Shown: positions 30,720 to 41,309, counted from the stretch's first letter. The stretch is DNA of 64,000 nt from Shewanella sp. (GCF_013214165.1 NZ_JABSSM010000024.1:1-64000), one strand, 5' to 3'. The notes: generated from the sequence alone by a model not told the origin. Numbers and translations: made by a program.

Positions 30720-32171
30720 GCGGGAACTAGGGAGTCTCGCCTTATCATTGTTTTTGTCTGCCAGACTTTTTAGATGCAGTCCTGATAACGTTAAAGCAAT
30801 ACCGGTAATCGAACCTATCAATGCTAATGAACCAAACCAAATTAGCCCAACTAGGGTTAAGGTCTCATTTTTAATGTCTTTATAGTGATTAACATTATCA
30901 ATATAAGAGGCCGTACGGTAAATCTGGTTAGTCAAAGCGACGGTATTGGTATCGATTTCTATGATACGTATATTATAACGCAGTGTAGAGTTTTCCATCT
31001 CTAGATCGGTAACATGTCTATTTTCCTTGGAAAATTCGATGTCTAGCTTATCTAGTTTATCCTCTATATTAAGCAGTGACAGCTGTTTATCTTTAGATAA
31101 TTGGCGCTGTGTTTTCGCAAGATTTTGACTGCTCGCATTGACTGCCTGTTCATATCTTTGTGAAAGTGATTTTACTTGTAAACTTCCTTGTTCAATCATA
31201 TCGTCTTTAAGCGCTAATAGCTCAGCGTAATAACTGTCTAAGAAGTTGGCAGATTCAAGATTAGGTTGGGTACTTTCCCCGCTAATGGTTCGTTCGTTAA
31301 TGTCACTAAGCTGATTTTCCGTGTAGCGGATTTTTTCATCAAAATCCTTTTTCACCCCATCTGAGGTGAAAAAGTTGGCATCAGCTAAGGCTTGCTTTCT
31401 GTCACGGGTAAGAGTGGCAATTTGCCTCAGCAAACGATTACGTTCCGTCTGCACTGTCGCAGTAGTACTTTGCATACTTTCCAAGCTCGACTGGAGTCGC
31501 TGCTCTTTCTTTACTGCAAATTCTTGTAACAACTCTGACTTTTCAACTTGAAGCTGGTTCAACGCCTTAGTCGCATTGGCTAATGAATTACTCAAGTACG
31601 GGACATTGCTGGACAAGCGTTGATTACGTTTTACCGCATTGCCATACTGTGTAAGATACTGCTTCTCTACGGTATTCTTGTTTGATGTAAGGGTGTCAGT
31701 CTTATCATTAAAGTCTTTAAATGCTGACTCTATAATATCTTGATTTATCTTTATCTGATTTTCAATACGGCTAATTTCAGTCTCACCAAGTTTTATCTGG
31801 CTATTTATTGAGGTAAATGCTCTTTCAAAACCATTGAGCAAGGTTTCGAACGTGATTATCGACAAGAAACAAATCATAATAAAATACAGAATAAATGATT
31901 TTCTCGAATACCAGAGTCCAACAACGAAGGGGATCTTGGTCAATTCGACGATGGAGACCATGACAAAGGGTGCTGATAATATGATAGAACTGACGATATT
32001 ATCACCATCTGCTACCAGTGATACAGCAATGCTTAAGCCAATAGTCACGACTATAATTTCAACAAACCAGGCCATTTTTCGTAAAAAAACGCTATGTTTG
32101 TAAAGTTCATCTGTACCGTCAGTCGTAATAACACGGGGAGAAAACACAGGTTTAATAATATTATCGGTCAC
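30684..32171 (-). CDS. Membrane-anchored coiled-coil protein of unknown function
   Basis: The 495-residue protein has three hydrophobic segments near the N-terminus (about residues 33-55, 60-88 and 91-110), then a predicted coiled coil of over 300 residues rich in Gln, Leu, Asn and Ser (about 112-430), then a single membrane helix near 438-462 (LVGLIWFGSLALIGSITGIA) and a short charged tail. The long coiled coil would be held between membrane anchors, like a scaffold or mechanosensor. I do not recognise a named family. It lies in the accessory island next to mobile elements, and its last codons are duplicated to the left. Confidence 0.75.
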   Translation of the reverse strand: MTDNIIKPVFSPRVITTDGTDELYKHSVFLRKMAWFVEIIVVTIGLSIAVSLVADGDNIVSSIILSAPFVMVSIVELTKIPFVVGLWYSRKSFILYFIMICFLSIITFETLLNGFERAFTSINSQIKLGETEISRIENQIKINQDIIESAFKDFNDKTDTLTSNKNTVEKQYLTQYGNAVKRNQRLSSNVPYLSNSLANATKALNQLQVEKSELLQEFAVKKEQRLQSSLESMQSTTATVQTERNRLLRQIATLTRDRKQALADANFFTSDGVKKDFDEKIRYTENQLSDINERTISGESTQPNLESANFLDSYYAELLALKDDMIEQGSLQVKSLSQRYEQAVNASSQNLAKTQRQLSKDKQLSLLNIEDKLDKLDIEFSKENRHVTDLEMENSTLRYNIRIIEIDTNTVALTNQIYRTASYIDNVNHYKDIKNETLTLVGLIWFGSLALIGSITGIALTLSGLHLKSLADKNNDKARLPSSRGEVDELQVKSA

Positions 32172-32528
32172 GTTAACGCCATCAATTAATTAAATCAAAT
32201 AATCGACAACGATAAGAGCATTAGCCAATGAAATAAATAACTAACCCGAAAGATAATTTAATAATAATTTAATAATAATTTAATCCCATGAACTGCTACT
32301 TACGTGTTGAATATTGGTTGCGCTAAGCGGGTAGATTATTCGCCCTTGTTGCGCTAACAATAATGGCTTGCGACTAGTTTGGTGTTCGATAAGACCATCA
32401 AGATGCGAATAAAATGGCTAAGGCCTGAAAGTCCGAGGCTGTGCTGGATTTTTGAGTGACAGGTTCGCATCAAAGAGGGATCCAGTACTATGCTCCCCGG
32501 CTCAATAATGAGAAGTTATGCCGGTGAG
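32172..32528. other. Intergenic region with an 11-bp AT-rich tandem repeat
   Basis: At 32255-32284 the unit AATTTAATAAT occurs 2.7 times. Nothing else is recognisable; there is no convincing frame, and the repeat may lie in the promoter of the coiled-coil gene. Confidence 0.5.
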
Positions 32529-32846
32529 TTACGCGCTCAACTTAACTGCTGTGCCGAAAACCATTATTTCACAAGCACCTTCCATAATCGCACTCGTGGT
32601 AAAGCGGATCCCTATGACTGCGTCAGCTCCTTTTTGATTAGCATTTTCAACCAAACGTTGAACTGCAACATCTCTAGCATCGGTGAGCATTTCTGTGTAG
32701 CCTCTAATTTCGCCACCGACTAAACTTTTTAAACCAGCCATGATGTCACGTCCAATGTGTTTCGATTGAACGACGTTACCCGTCACTACACCTAATATTT
32801 CGACTATTTCCTTTCCTGGAATTGTTTCAGTGGTCGAATAAATCAT
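32529..32846 (-). CDS. YbjQ/UPF0145 family protein
   Basis: The 105-residue protein has the family pattern: an N-terminal ETIPGKEIVEILGVVTGN, the segment GRDIMAGLKSLVGGEIRGYTEM (shown in two parts of one motif), a helix with A...A...GADAVIGIRF, and a C-terminal strand GTAVKL. Members form homopentamers, and their function is not known. The ATG is preceded by AAGGAG. It stands between the island and the HIT gene and may be a conserved chromosomal gene rather than cargo. Confidence 0.9.
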   Translation of the reverse strand: MIYSTTETIPGKEIVEILGVVTGNVVQSKHIGRDIMAGLKSLVGGEIRGYTEMLTDARDVAVQRLVENANQKGADAVIGIRFTTSAIMEGACEIMVFGTAVKLSA

Positions 32847-32948
32847 ACAGCTCCTTGAGAACGCCCATTTAAAAAATTATGCATGTGCTGGCGGGCGACT
32901 TGCTCAGCAACAAGCTACAGCCTAAGTGGATCTGAATTCTGAGGCTTG

Positions 32949-33338
32949 CTATAAGCCTGCCAATGACTGACGTAAGTCATTTATATTTTGGAGCCCGAGA
33001 TGGCTGCTATGCCACCCAAATTTATCACCGTCAAAGCGTGGGAACACATGAAGATGATAATGCCCTAAATCATTAAATTTACCGTTATTTTGAATAAAGC
33101 TAATGCCGTCTGGGCTAAACTTAGCGTCCAATCTCAAGTATAAACTCCTAGCCACCGCATTTATCTCTGCCAATACCGGCTCTGGAACATCAATGAAATT
33201 TTCATAAGGCAACGTTGGGGCTATCAGTAGGTGGCCAAAGTTAATCGGGTCATGATCCGCAAAAGCAATAACGTTAGCTGACTCATAAACAATAACAGCA
33301 TCTATTTTACGACTCACTATTTGTTCAACTATCGTCAT
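32949..33338 (-). CDS. HIT family protein
   Basis: The 129-residue protein carries the histidine-triad motif HYHLHVFPRF (about residues 92-101), with the upstream strand FGHLLIAPTLPYENF and ISFIQNNGKFNDLGH loop. HIT enzymes hydrolyse nucleotide phosphoramidates or dinucleoside polyphosphates; the exact substrate here cannot be told. The length is normal. A GAGGGAA ribosome binding site precedes the ATG. It is not obviously in an operon with the YbjQ-family gene, about 100 bases downstream. Confidence 0.9.
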   Translation of the reverse strand: MTIVEQIVSRKIDAVIVYESANVIAFADHDPINFGHLLIAPTLPYENFIDVPEPVLAEINAVARSLYLRLDAKFSPDGISFIQNNGKFNDLGHYHLHVFPRFDGDKFGWHSSHLGLQNINDLRQSLAGL

Positions 33339-33689
33339 AGTTCCCTCTAAGTCCGATCTGGCTTAAATCCATGTCTTAGCTAACACAGCAAAAATCAGAA
33401 CCTCTTGCTGTTCTTAGTAATCAAGGATAAATGACACTAATATTTCATGTGGATAACTCTAACATCTGCTTGAAATTATTCAAGTTAAAATATTACCTAT
33501 CATTAAGAACATAGGCGATGCCAATGAAAACTGAACCACACCAGCATTCAATCTAGCCCTATATAAATGCAGTAGATGCGGCTGCGAGCTTCCAAAAAAG
33601 GGTGAGGTATCACAAAGTGATACTCTCCGAACGAGAGGCTGGGTGAATATGGCAACGCCATTCACTCATGAACGAGAAGCATGGATGCT

Positions 33690-33753
33690 GAACTGGCCTT
33701 TGTATATGGACATATTTTGCCGAACTGGCCGTTAAACATGGACGTTGTTTGAT
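33690..33753. repeat. 32-bp imperfect tandem repeat
   Basis: Two adjacent units begin GAACTGGCC at 33690 and 33722, and share ATGGAC at the same offset. It is part of the repeat-rich stretch before der. Confidence 0.5.
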
Positions 33754-33794
33754 TTGGCAGAGCCCACAGGGCCAATTTTGTTCCTTACAAAATT

Positions 33795-33873
33795 TGCCAT
33801 TTCCTCCTTGACCTACAGGGATGTAGGAATGCCATAATGATACCGGGAGTATCATTAGCCCTGGAGGTCAGAA
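33795..33873 (-). repeat. Dispersed intergenic repeat, copy 1
   Basis: Read on the minus strand it contains GACCTCCAGGGCTAATGATA, then CTCCCGGTATCAT, and then CATCCCTGTAGGTCAAGG. The same order of blocks is found on the plus strand at 52252-52320, with scattered differences. The ATGATAC/GTATCAT pair forms a hairpin. Confidence 0.65.
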
Positions 33874-34052
33874 GTGTTTTCGGCGCCTCGTAGAAGTATC
33901 TGCACATAAGCCTACTGCAAGCAATTAGTAGCAATGAGGCTAGGATTACCTGCTATCCAGCAAGCAAAACAAAGCCCAATGAACCCAACTGAGCAACCTC
34001 AAAATCGAAGCAACACACTAGCCAACACCTACTCAGCCAGAAGCTAAACAAG

Positions 34053-34082
34053 AAAAAGCCAGTTAAAATGATTTAACTGGCT
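34053..34082 (-). terminator. Terminator downstream of der
   Basis: On the minus strand AGCCAGTTAAA and TTTAACTGGCT form an 11-bp stem with a TCAT loop, followed by TTTTTC. Confidence 0.92.
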
Positions 34083-34130
34083 TGTATCGATAAAACAAGA
34101 TCCCAGGCACTATAACCTAGTGCCTAAACT

Positions 34131-35609
34131 CTATTTGTTATCTTTATCTTTATCTCTGATGTGACTCATCATACGCTTGCGGCGGCGCTCCTGACTCACG
34201 GTAAGCCTCTTAGTGTGCAAGCCTTCAAACGGGTTAGCACCGTCCTGGAAGCGCACCTGGATAGGCGTGCCCATGACTTTAAGCGAACGACGGTAGTAGT
34301 TCATCATGTAACGCTTGTAGGAATCCGGCAGTTTCTTAACCTGATTACCATGGATCACGACGATGGGTGGGTTGTAACCACCGGCATGGGCATATTTAAG
34401 CTTAACACGGCGACCATTCACCAAAGGTGGCTGGTGATCGTCTTGCGCCATCTGCATGATACGCGTCAGCATAGACGTACTTACGCGGCGCGTGGCACTG
34501 TCATAGGCTTCTTCTACCGACTCATACAAGTGACCAACACCAGTGCCATGCAGTGCTGAGATGAAGTGAATACGTGCAAAGTCGATGAAACCTAGGCGAC
34601 GATCCAGTTCACTCTTAACTCTGTCTTTAATTTCTTGATCGATACCGTCCCACTTGTTGACGGCAATCACCAAGGCACGGCCGGCATTAAGGGCGAAGCC
34701 CAACAAGCCAAGGTCTTGCTCTGCGATGCCTTCACGGGCATCGATGATCAATAAGACCACATTACAGTCTTCGACCGCTTTAAGTGTCTTAATGACAGAG
34801 AACTTCTCGACGGTTTCATGGACTTTACTGCGGCGACGAACACCGGCAGTATCGATAAGCACGTATTCACGCCCTTCTCGCTCCATAGGGATATAAATAC
34901 TGTCTCGAGTGGTTCCTGGCTCATCATAAACAACGACACGTTCTTCACCTAAGATGCGGTTAATCAAGGTAGACTTACCCACGTTGGGCTTACCAATAAT
35001 CGCCAGCTTTATCGGCAGGTCCTGCAGACGCTTCTGCTCGGCTTCGGCTTCCTCTTCGCTGTATTCTCTCTCCTCAACCTCTATATTGCCCTCGCCATCG
35101 CGATGCAGGCCGAGCGCCTCGGCATAGGGTGCCAGAGCGTATTCGATCATGTTGGTGACGCCGCGTCCCTGTGACGCCGCCATTTGATAGACCTCACCCA
35201 GACCTAAGGCCCAAAACTCGGCACAGGCAGAGTCGGCATCGATACCATCAATCTTGTTGGCTACCACGAAAGTGGTCTTATCACGTCGACGCAGGTGCTC
35301 GGCAATCGCATGGTCTGCTGCGGTTAAGCCCGCTCTCGCATCGGTCAGAAATAGCACCACATCGGCTTCTTCAATCGCTGCTAAGGACTGTTCGGCCATA
35401 TGAACTTCTATGCCCTCTTCGGTGCCATCGATACCACCGGTATCGACTACGATAAACTCGTAGCCTGACAGGGAGGCGCGACCATATTTACGATCCCTAG
35501 TTAGCCCTGGAAAGTCGGCAACCAAAGCATCTCTGGTGCGGGTAAGGCGATTAAATAGGGTCGACTTACCGACATTGGGTCGCCCAACAAGGGCCACAAC
35601 TGGAATCAT
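34131..35609 (-). CDS. der: Ribosome-associated GTPase Der (EngA)
   Basis: The 492-residue protein has two tandem GTPase domains, each with its own P-loop (GRPNVGKS at residues 8-15 and GKPNVGKS near 206-213) and switch regions, followed by a KH-like C-terminal domain. This two-G-domain layout is unique to Der, which acts in 50S ribosome assembly. The length agrees with E. coli (490). It is the last gene of the rlmN-to-der gene order, but a terminator stands between bamB and der, so it probably also has its own promoter. Confidence 0.98.
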   Translation of the reverse strand: MIPVVALVGRPNVGKSTLFNRLTRTRDALVADFPGLTRDRKYGRASLSGYEFIVVDTGGIDGTEEGIEVHMAEQSLAAIEEADVVLFLTDARAGLTAADHAIAEHLRRRDKTTFVVANKIDGIDADSACAEFWALGLGEVYQMAASQGRGVTNMIEYALAPYAEALGLHRDGEGNIEVEEREYSEEEAEAEQKRLQDLPIKLAIIGKPNVGKSTLINRILGEERVVVYDEPGTTRDSIYIPMEREGREYVLIDTAGVRRRSKVHETVEKFSVIKTLKAVEDCNVVLLIIDAREGIAEQDLGLLGFALNAGRALVIAVNKWDGIDQEIKDRVKSELDRRLGFIDFARIHFISALHGTGVGHLYESVEEAYDSATRRVSTSMLTRIMQMAQDDHQPPLVNGRRVKLKYAHAGGYNPPIVVIHGNQVKKLPDSYKRYMMNYYRRSLKVMGTPIQVRFQDGANPFEGLHTKRLTVSQERRRKRMMSHIRDKDKDNK

Positions 35610-35773
35610 TTTTTTGCCTCTAATCTACTGTTTTCAAATCTATAAAATATCAATAACTCGGATCTTGACCTAGTTAAGACTAGCCCAAGCCGATACTACA
35701 TCTTGCTTATATGTTTATATACTAATCACTTAGCAAAAGTACTTAACCAAATAACCTAAAAAGTACTTAACAC

Positions 35774-35804
35774 AAAAAGCCCCCAGAAAGACGTCCAGGG
35801 GCTT
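35774..35804 (-). terminator. Terminator downstream of bamB
   Basis: On the minus strand AAGCCCCTGGA...CTGGGGGCTT is followed by TTTTTG. It separates bamB from der. Confidence 0.85.
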
Positions 35805-35824
35805 AATATCAATTCAGTTAACGC

Positions 35825-37012
35825 TTACGGAAGCGTTATTCTAGCAATTGTTCCCGCACGAGTCTGAACATAAATGCTATCACCGACAACCAAGGGCTGG
35901 CTATACAAACCAGAACTGTCCACTTCGATGCGTCCAACGAGTGCCCCCGTCGACTTATCTATAAAGTGCAGATAACCTTCGAAGTCACCGACAACCAGAT
36001 AACTTTTAAACACGGCTGGCGCGGTTAAATTACGGTTAGTTAACTCGGTGTTGCTCCAAGACTCTAAACCATTTCGTCTATCTACAGAGTAGATGCGACT
36101 AAAATCGTCCACCAGAAACAGGTTCACACCTGAGTTAGTCAATTCATGGAAGCTTGAGTACTTACGCGACCAAACCACACGTCCCGTCCTCACTTCCATG
36201 GATACCAGGTTGCCATTAAAACTCACTGCATATAGGTTGTCACCTATGATCAAGGGCTGCATATCCACATCGGCCATACGGGTAAACTCGTTGCCCCCTT
36301 TTGGCGTGTAGATAGCTTGTTCCCAGGCAGCCTGACCATTATTTTTGATCACCACGGCAACCTTACCATCGGCAGTACCGATGAAGAAACCACCGGCTTC
36401 ATAGGTTGCCGACCCAGTGCCACGCAGTGTCAGCGTTGGCAGCTTAGACTCATAGGTCCAAAGCTTTTCACCGTCTTCGATTTTAAATGCTTCTAGGGTA
36501 CCAGCGCTGGTGCTGACCACAACAACATCTTCTGCAACCGTAGGGGCAGAGAGTAGCTCACCACTGGCAATGCTGGACCACTTAGTATCGCCGGTTTCAG
36601 CGTCAAGAGCACCGAGTAGACCACTTTCGCCACCGATAAAGACCATGTCTCTCGCGGCAGTGACTCCGGCCGCTAACTTAGCGCCCTTGTTCTTGGCCAA
36701 GATATTATCTTTAAATGCCGAGCTGAAATCTCTGCTCCAAACCTTAGCCCCAGTTGCTTCATCGAAGGCAACCACTTGACCATATCTATCAGCAACGAAT
36801 AGCTTGCCGTAGTTGGCTGCGGGGCGAAGACGAGAATAATAATCACCGACGCCGCTACCAACACTCGCACTCCAACTTATTTCAGGAAATACGCTTGCTT
36901 CTAATTCTGGTAATGGACTTACCGTTTCTTCTTCAACGTCGCTGGATGAACAGGCAGATAACAGGCCAATACTCAGACTACATGCGACTAGTGTTTTGCA
37001 CCAAGACTTCAT
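35825..37012 (-). CDS. bamB: Outer membrane protein assembly factor BamB
   Basis: The 395-residue lipoprotein has a type II signal (SIGLLSACSS) and a mature part made of repeated PQQ-like blades (for example GLLGALDAETGDTKW, GTLEAFKIEDGEKLW and GYLHFIDKSTGALVG), giving the eight-bladed propeller of BamB. It is part of the BAM complex that inserts beta-barrel proteins in the outer membrane. It follows the yfgM-like gene by 10 bases and ends at a terminator. Confidence 0.96.
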   Translation of the reverse strand: MKSWCKTLVACSLSIGLLSACSSSDVEEETVSPLPELEASVFPEISWSASVGSGVGDYYSRLRPAANYGKLFVADRYGQVVAFDEATGAKVWSRDFSSAFKDNILAKNKGAKLAAGVTAARDMVFIGGESGLLGALDAETGDTKWSSIASGELLSAPTVAEDVVVVSTSAGTLEAFKIEDGEKLWTYESKLPTLTLRGTGSATYEAGGFFIGTADGKVAVVIKNNGQAAWEQAIYTPKGGNEFTRMADVDMQPLIIGDNLYAVSFNGNLVSMEVRTGRVVWSRKYSSFHELTNSGVNLFLVDDFSRIYSVDRRNGLESWSNTELTNRNLTAPAVFKSYLVVGDFEGYLHFIDKSTGALVGRIEVDSSGLYSQPLVVGDSIYVQTRAGTIARITLP

Positions 37013-37022
37013 GGGCGTTTCC

Positions 37023-37643
37023 TTATGCCTTGTTCAAATTATCTAGCTTCATCTGTAGCGCAGGGCTTACACTGGTTCCACCGTTGTTAACGGCGGCCTG
37101 ATAAGCAGCTTTAGCCAGCTCTTCATCGCCTTTACGCACCAAGAAATCACCTTTGAGCTCATCTCTTTGTGCCGTGAAGGCGGGATCAGAGACCTGATCT
37201 AACGTAGTGATAGCCGTTGCGATTTGGCCTTGCTCCGCTTGAACGCGAGCCAGGCGCATGGTCGCGACCATGACTAGACCTTTATCGGGTGCTGAAGAGA
37301 CGACACTTTTCAGTGTGGCTTGGGCTTTATCAAGATCACCGGCTTCCACAGCCGCTTTAGCCACGATAAGCTCAAGCAGTGATTGATAACCTTTCTGGCT
37401 ATGATCTTTGGCAAACGTTTCTGCCGCGGCTAACATACTGGTATCAGTAATATTGCCAGCACTCACGGCCTGAAAAGCTTCAGATGCCAATTCAGCTTGT
37501 GCAAGCTTGTGATCTGAATAATAGTTCCAGCCAAATAAACCACCCAGACCAACCACGGCACCTACAACGATAGAGGTACCATAATCTTTCCAGAACTGTT
37601 TGATAGCATCTACTTGTTGTTCTTCTGTGCTATAAATTTCCAC
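37023..37643 (-). CDS. yfgM: YfgM family membrane-anchored TPR protein
   Basis: The 206-residue protein has the YfgM arrangement: a short cytoplasmic N-terminus (EEQQVDAIKQFWKDYG), one membrane helix (about residues 21-42), and a periplasmic TPR-like helical domain. YfgM associates with SecYEG and PpiD and acts as a periplasmic chaperone. It sits between hisS and bamB, with 13 and 10 bases on either side, the conserved position in gammaproteobacteria. Confidence 0.93.
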   Translation of the reverse strand: MEIYSTEEQQVDAIKQFWKDYGTSIVVGAVVGLGGLFGWNYYSDHKLAQAELASEAFQAVSAGNITDTSMLAAAETFAKDHSQKGYQSLLELIVAKAAVEAGDLDKAQATLKSVVSSAPDKGLVMVATMRLARVQAEQGQIATAITTLDQVSDPAFTAQRDELKGDFLVRKGDEELAKAAYQAAVNNGGTSVSPALQMKLDNLNKA

Positions 37644-37656
37644 GTAATCTTCCTCT

Positions 37657-38931
37657 TTAAATCAGTTCTGCGATATAAGCTGCCAATCCGTCACGGGCAA
37701 CTAATGCTTGTTCTTTGTTTTCACGCAGGTATTTAACCGCGACCTGGTTATTGGCCAATTCATCTTCACCGATAACTAGGGCGATGAATGCACCACTCTT
37801 ATCTGCGCGTTTCATCTGTTTCTTAAAGTTTCCGCCACCACAATGGCTCATCACTCTCAAGCCAGGTAAGTCGCTGCGAAGTGCTTGAGCAATTTTAATT
37901 GCTTCAACTTTACTCGCATCGCCCATGGCGGTGACATACACATCCACAGTAGCCGGAATGTCATCGGTCAACTCAAGCGTCTCTAGCATCAAGACGATAC
38001 GCTCCAACCCCATAGCAAAACCGACAGCAGGGGTGTTCTTGCCGCCTAGCTGTTCGACCAGTCCATCATAACGACCGCCAGCAAGGACTGTGCCCTGAGA
38101 ACCCAAACTTGTAGTAACCCACTCAAAAACAGTGCGATTATAATAATCTAAACCACGAACCAGACGTGGATTAATGACGTATTGGATGCCAACTGCGTCT
38201 AAGAGTTCACATAAATGTGAAAAATGTGCACGAGTTTCCTCGCCAAGGTAATCCATCAACTCAGGCGCGTCGACCAAAAGTGCCTGTACGTCGGGGTTCT
38301 TAGTGTCCAACACGCGCAGCGGATTGGTATACATACGGCGCTGACTTTCTTCATCCAGCTGCTCTTTAAACTGCTCAAGATAAGCAATAAGCGCTTCACG
38401 ATAGGTGGCACGCTCGGCAGGATCGCCTAAGGTATTAAGCTCCAGGGTCACATGGTCTGTGATCCCCAGTTTTTCCCACAGGCGGGCAGAAAGCATCAAG
38501 ACTTCGGCATCGACATCCGCAGTTCCCATGCCATACACTTCAACACCAAACTGATTAAATTGACGGTAACGTCCCTTCTGTGGGCGCTCATGCCGAAACA
38601 TAGGACCCATATACCAGAGGCGTTGTTCCTGGTTATAGAGTAAACCGTGTTGATTACCCGCACGCACAGTAGATGCGGTACCTTCTGGGCGTAAGGTTAA
38701 GCTATCGCCGTTTCTGTCATCGAAGGTATACATCTCTTTTTCGACAATATCGGTGACTTCACCAATCGAACGTTTAAAAAGATCGGTACTCTCTACGATG
38801 GGAGTACGGATCTCACTATAACCATAGGCACTCACGGTTTCACGGAGTACGGCTTCTAGTTTTTGCCATAGAGGGCTTTGGGTAGGCAGAATGTCATTCA
38901 TTCCACGAATCGCTTGGATCTGTTTTGCCAC
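37657..38931 (-). CDS. hisS: Histidine-tRNA ligase
   Basis: The 424-residue class II synthetase has the N-terminal [12 protein letters not shown], motif 2 ([15 protein letters not shown]), the histidine-specific signatures [15 protein letters not shown] and [14 protein letters not shown], motif 3 in [10 protein letters not shown], and a C-terminal anticodon-binding domain. The length equals that of E. coli HisS. It lies after ispG, separated by a terminator, and before yfgM. Confidence 0.98.
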   Translation of the reverse strand: MAKQIQAIRGMNDILPTQSPLWQKLEAVLRETVSAYGYSEIRTPIVESTDLFKRSIGEVTDIVEKEMYTFDDRNGDSLTLRPEGTASTVRAGNQHGLLYNQEQRLWYMGPMFRHERPQKGRYRQFNQFGVEVYGMGTADVDAEVLMLSARLWEKLGITDHVTLELNTLGDPAERATYREALIAYLEQFKEQLDEESQRRMYTNPLRVLDTKNPDVQALLVDAPELMDYLGEETRAHFSHLCELLDAVGIQYVINPRLVRGLDYYNRTVFEWVTTSLGSQGTVLAGGRYDGLVEQLGGKNTPAVGFAMGLERIVLMLETLELTDDIPATVDVYVTAMGDASKVEAIKIAQALRSDLPGLRVMSHCGGGNFKKQMKRADKSGAFIALVIGEDELANNQVAVKYLRENKEQALVARDGLAAYIAELI

Positions 38932-38964
38932 GATATAGACTCGTCCGATTTAGCTAAAAAAAAT

Positions 38965-38996
38965 TAAAAACGCCCCGCAGTATATCCTGCAGGGCA
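38965..38996 (-). terminator. Terminator downstream of ispG
   Basis: On the minus strand GCCCTGCAG-GATATA-CTGCGGGGC is followed by GTTTTTAATTTTTTT. A second possible stem (AAGCAGA/TCTGCTT) lies just before it at about 39042-39080. Confidence 0.85.
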
Positions 38997-39091
38997 GTAT
39001 TATCAAACTCAAAACTGTTAATTTGCAAACTGTTCGAAACAAAAAAGCAGACTCAAGCAGAAACTAACTTGTATCTGCTTAGTCGGAGAAC

Positions 39092-40207
39092 TTATTTGCT
39101 GAGATCTTTGGCTGGAATTCTCTCGTTGATTATACAGGCCTTGGCTCTAATCTTGGCTTCCAGCGAGTCGACTATGTTGTCATTATCGAAACGCTCTTTC
39201 TGCCTGACACCGTCATCGAAATAACCACTCTTGCGATGGCCGCCTGTGAGGCCTATGTCCGATACCAGGGCTTCACCGGGACCGTTTACCACACACCCTA
39301 TGATAGAGACATCCATAGGAGTGACGATATCTTCTAAACGTCGCTCGAGCTCATTGACTGTGGAGATAACATCGAACTCTTGGCGCGAGCATGATGGGCA
39401 CGCGATGAAGTTGATACCACGGGAACGAATTCGCAAGGATTTTAAGATATCGAAACCGACCTTGATCTCTTCGATGGGATCGGCGGCCAATGAGATACGC
39501 AAGGTATCACCTATGCCTTCGGCTAACAGCATGCCCAAACCAACGGCTGACTTGACTGACCCGGCTCTGGCGCCACCGGCTTCGGTGATCCCCAGGTGCA
39601 GAGGTTGTACAATTTGTTTAGCCAGCAAGCGATAGGCTTCGACGGCTAAGAATACATCGGAGGCTTTGACGCTGACTTTAAACTGATCGAAATTGAGTCT
39701 ATCTAAGATGTCCACATGGCGCATGGCGGATTCGAGCAAGGCAGCCGGCGTCGGCTCCTTGTATTTATCCATCAAGTCTTTTTCTAACGAGCCGCCATTG
39801 ATACCGATGCGAATAGGAATATTCTTGTCCCGTGCACATTCGACAACGCTACGAATTCGCGCTTCATTACCGATATTACCCGGGTTAATACGCAGACAAT
39901 CTACACCATATTCGGCGACCTGAAGCGCGATACGGTAATCGAAATGAATATCGGCAATCAAAGGAATATTGGTCTGCTGTTTAATCAACTTAAACGCTTC
40001 GGCGGCATCCATGGTAGGAACAGAGACACGCACAATATCGGCACCGACGTTTTCAAGCGCGTTGATCTGGGCGACGGTAGCGGCCACGTCGGTCGTACGG
40101 GTATTGGTCATCGACTGAACGGCAATAGGAGCGCCATCACCTATGGGCACATCTCCAACATAGATACGGGTAGAGGCACGTCTTTTGATCGGGTTTTCGT
40201 TGTACAT
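39092..40207 (-). CDS. ispG: 4-hydroxy-3-methylbut-2-enyl-diphosphate synthase (flavodoxin)
   Basis: The 371-residue enzyme (E. coli 372) performs the penultimate step of the MEP isoprenoid pathway. The TIM-barrel part starts [19 protein letters not shown], and the C-terminal iron-sulphur domain holds the cluster ligands in CPSCSRQ and in CVVNGPGEA, plus a conserved Glu. The start at 40207 is chosen since the additional 10 residues to 40237 do not fit the family. It follows rodZ in the conserved order. Confidence 0.97.
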   Translation of the reverse strand: MYNENPIKRRASTRIYVGDVPIGDGAPIAVQSMTNTRTTDVAATVAQINALENVGADIVRVSVPTMDAAEAFKLIKQQTNIPLIADIHFDYRIALQVAEYGVDCLRINPGNIGNEARIRSVVECARDKNIPIRIGINGGSLEKDLMDKYKEPTPAALLESAMRHVDILDRLNFDQFKVSVKASDVFLAVEAYRLLAKQIVQPLHLGITEAGGARAGSVKSAVGLGMLLAEGIGDTLRISLAADPIEEIKVGFDILKSLRIRSRGINFIACPSCSRQEFDVISTVNELERRLEDIVTPMDVSIIGCVVNGPGEALVSDIGLTGGHRKSGYFDDGVRQKERFDNDNIVDSLEAKIRAKACIINERIPAKDLSK

Positions 40208-40328
40208 CTTATTTACTCTATATCCTGTTTGCCCCATGCATGGGCAAGTTTAACTCTAGTCATTAGAGCGAAATTCATCAGACTAAACTGAATATTTTCA
40301 ATTTATTACGTCTATACGCGAATACTGC

Positions 40329-41309
40329 TCAACCAACTGCAGGAAGGGTTAATCGTGCTACTCGCCCACTGGGATAGTCCCTAAGGCTTACGGCTTCACC
40401 GTTAAGTTCAATGCTCACAGCCTGTGGCGCACCTAAGGTTAATTTAAATGGCGCTTCACCAGCAACATTAAGCTGACTGCCCGCTTTTTTAAGATCGTTG
40501 ATCAGTACGTTACCTGCAGCATCGGTGACCTTGATCCAGCAATCGGCAGATAAGCTTATGGCGAGTGCGGAAGGGATGACCTTATTGACGGTATCAGTGA
40601 TAGCCAAAACGACTGACTCAACTTCTGATTGAGTCACTGGCAGAGTTGCAGTCTCATTAATACTTGCTTCATCATTTGGCCCGGAAGCTGGAACAGAAGT
40701 CTTGTCACTGGCTTCGATAGCCTCAGTTGAGGGCCGTCTCTCAATGATGTTTTCGATGCCAGTGTTGGCATTACTGCTGCCCGGTTCGAAATCACTGGAA
40801 ATGCCGCTGGGCTGGCTCAGTGGGGCGGCAATCTCTTCGGCGGTAGGCTGAGAAAAGTCAATGGATGAGAGCGTATCCGATTTCTGTACCCACCAAAGCA
40901 CTAACAAAGCCAGTAAGATGAAGGCGATCAAGTAACTGACAAACGTCAACCGGCCATCACGTGCCTGGCGAGTCCTCTTACGGGAAAAGCTCTGCATCTG
41001 TGGATCTGGCGCTTGGGGGACTTGTTTAGCTAAGCAGCGCTTAATCGCCTTTTCATCGGCTTGGACGATGCGAGCAAAATTCTTTACATAACCTTTCACA
41101 TAGGTAGGAGAGGCTATCTCGTCAAAATTATCGGCTTCAATATCCTCGACGATACAGGGCCTCAAATGTAATTGGCCGGCAATATCGGCGACACTGGCGC
41201 CCATCTTTTCACGGGATTGTCTTAACACTGACCCTATCGTTTCGCTATCGGGTGTGTCTGGGTGTGTATCTGCTTCATCCTTTAGCATATCGATTTTTTT
41301 ATTTGTCAT
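40329..41309 (-). CDS. rodZ: Cytoskeletal cell-shape protein RodZ
   Basis: The 326-residue protein has a cytoplasmic helix-turn-helix domain (about residues 24-90: VLRQSREKMGASVADIAGQL and YVKGYVKNFARI), a membrane helix at about 120-140 (SYLIAFILLALLVLWWVQ), a low-complexity Ser/Thr/Glu periplasmic linker, and the C-terminal DUF4115 domain (LSADCWIKVTDAAG...). RodZ links MreB to the elongation machinery. Its first base overlaps the last base of the pilW stop, so the two genes are translationally coupled. Confidence 0.95.
   Translation of the reverse strand: MTNKKIDMLKDEADTHPDTPDSETIGSVLRQSREKMGASVADIAGQLHLRPCIVEDIEADNFDEIASPTYVKGYVKNFARIVQADEKAIKRCLAKQVPQAPDPQMQSFSRKRTRQARDGRLTFVSYLIAFILLALLVLWWVQKSDTLSSIDFSQPTAEEIAAPLSQPSGISSDFEPGSSNANTGIENIIERRPSTEAIEASDKTSVPASGPNDEASINETATLPVTQSEVESVVLAITDTVNKVIPSALAISLSADCWIKVTDAAGNVLINDLKKAGSQLNVAGEAPFKLTLGAPQAVSIELNGEAVSLRDYPSGRVARLTLPAVG

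Larger units (their letters stand above)
33339..34052. other. Repeat-rich non-coding stretch before der
   Basis: About 710 bases without a gene. It contains a 32-bp tandem repeat starting with GAACTGGCC (33690 and 33722), and a dispersed element near 33780-33873 that recurs inverted at 52252-52320. Frames of 60-80 codons in this part overlap those repeats and are not considered genes. Confidence 0.5.

Noticed and set aside
32340..32528. Possible structured RNA in the region before the YbjQ-family gene
   Set aside because: No stable conserved structure or known riboswitch motif could be recognised by eye.
33480..33855. Two minus-strand frames of 61 and 81 codons before der
   Set aside because: They overlap the tandem and dispersed repeats and have no protein-like composition.
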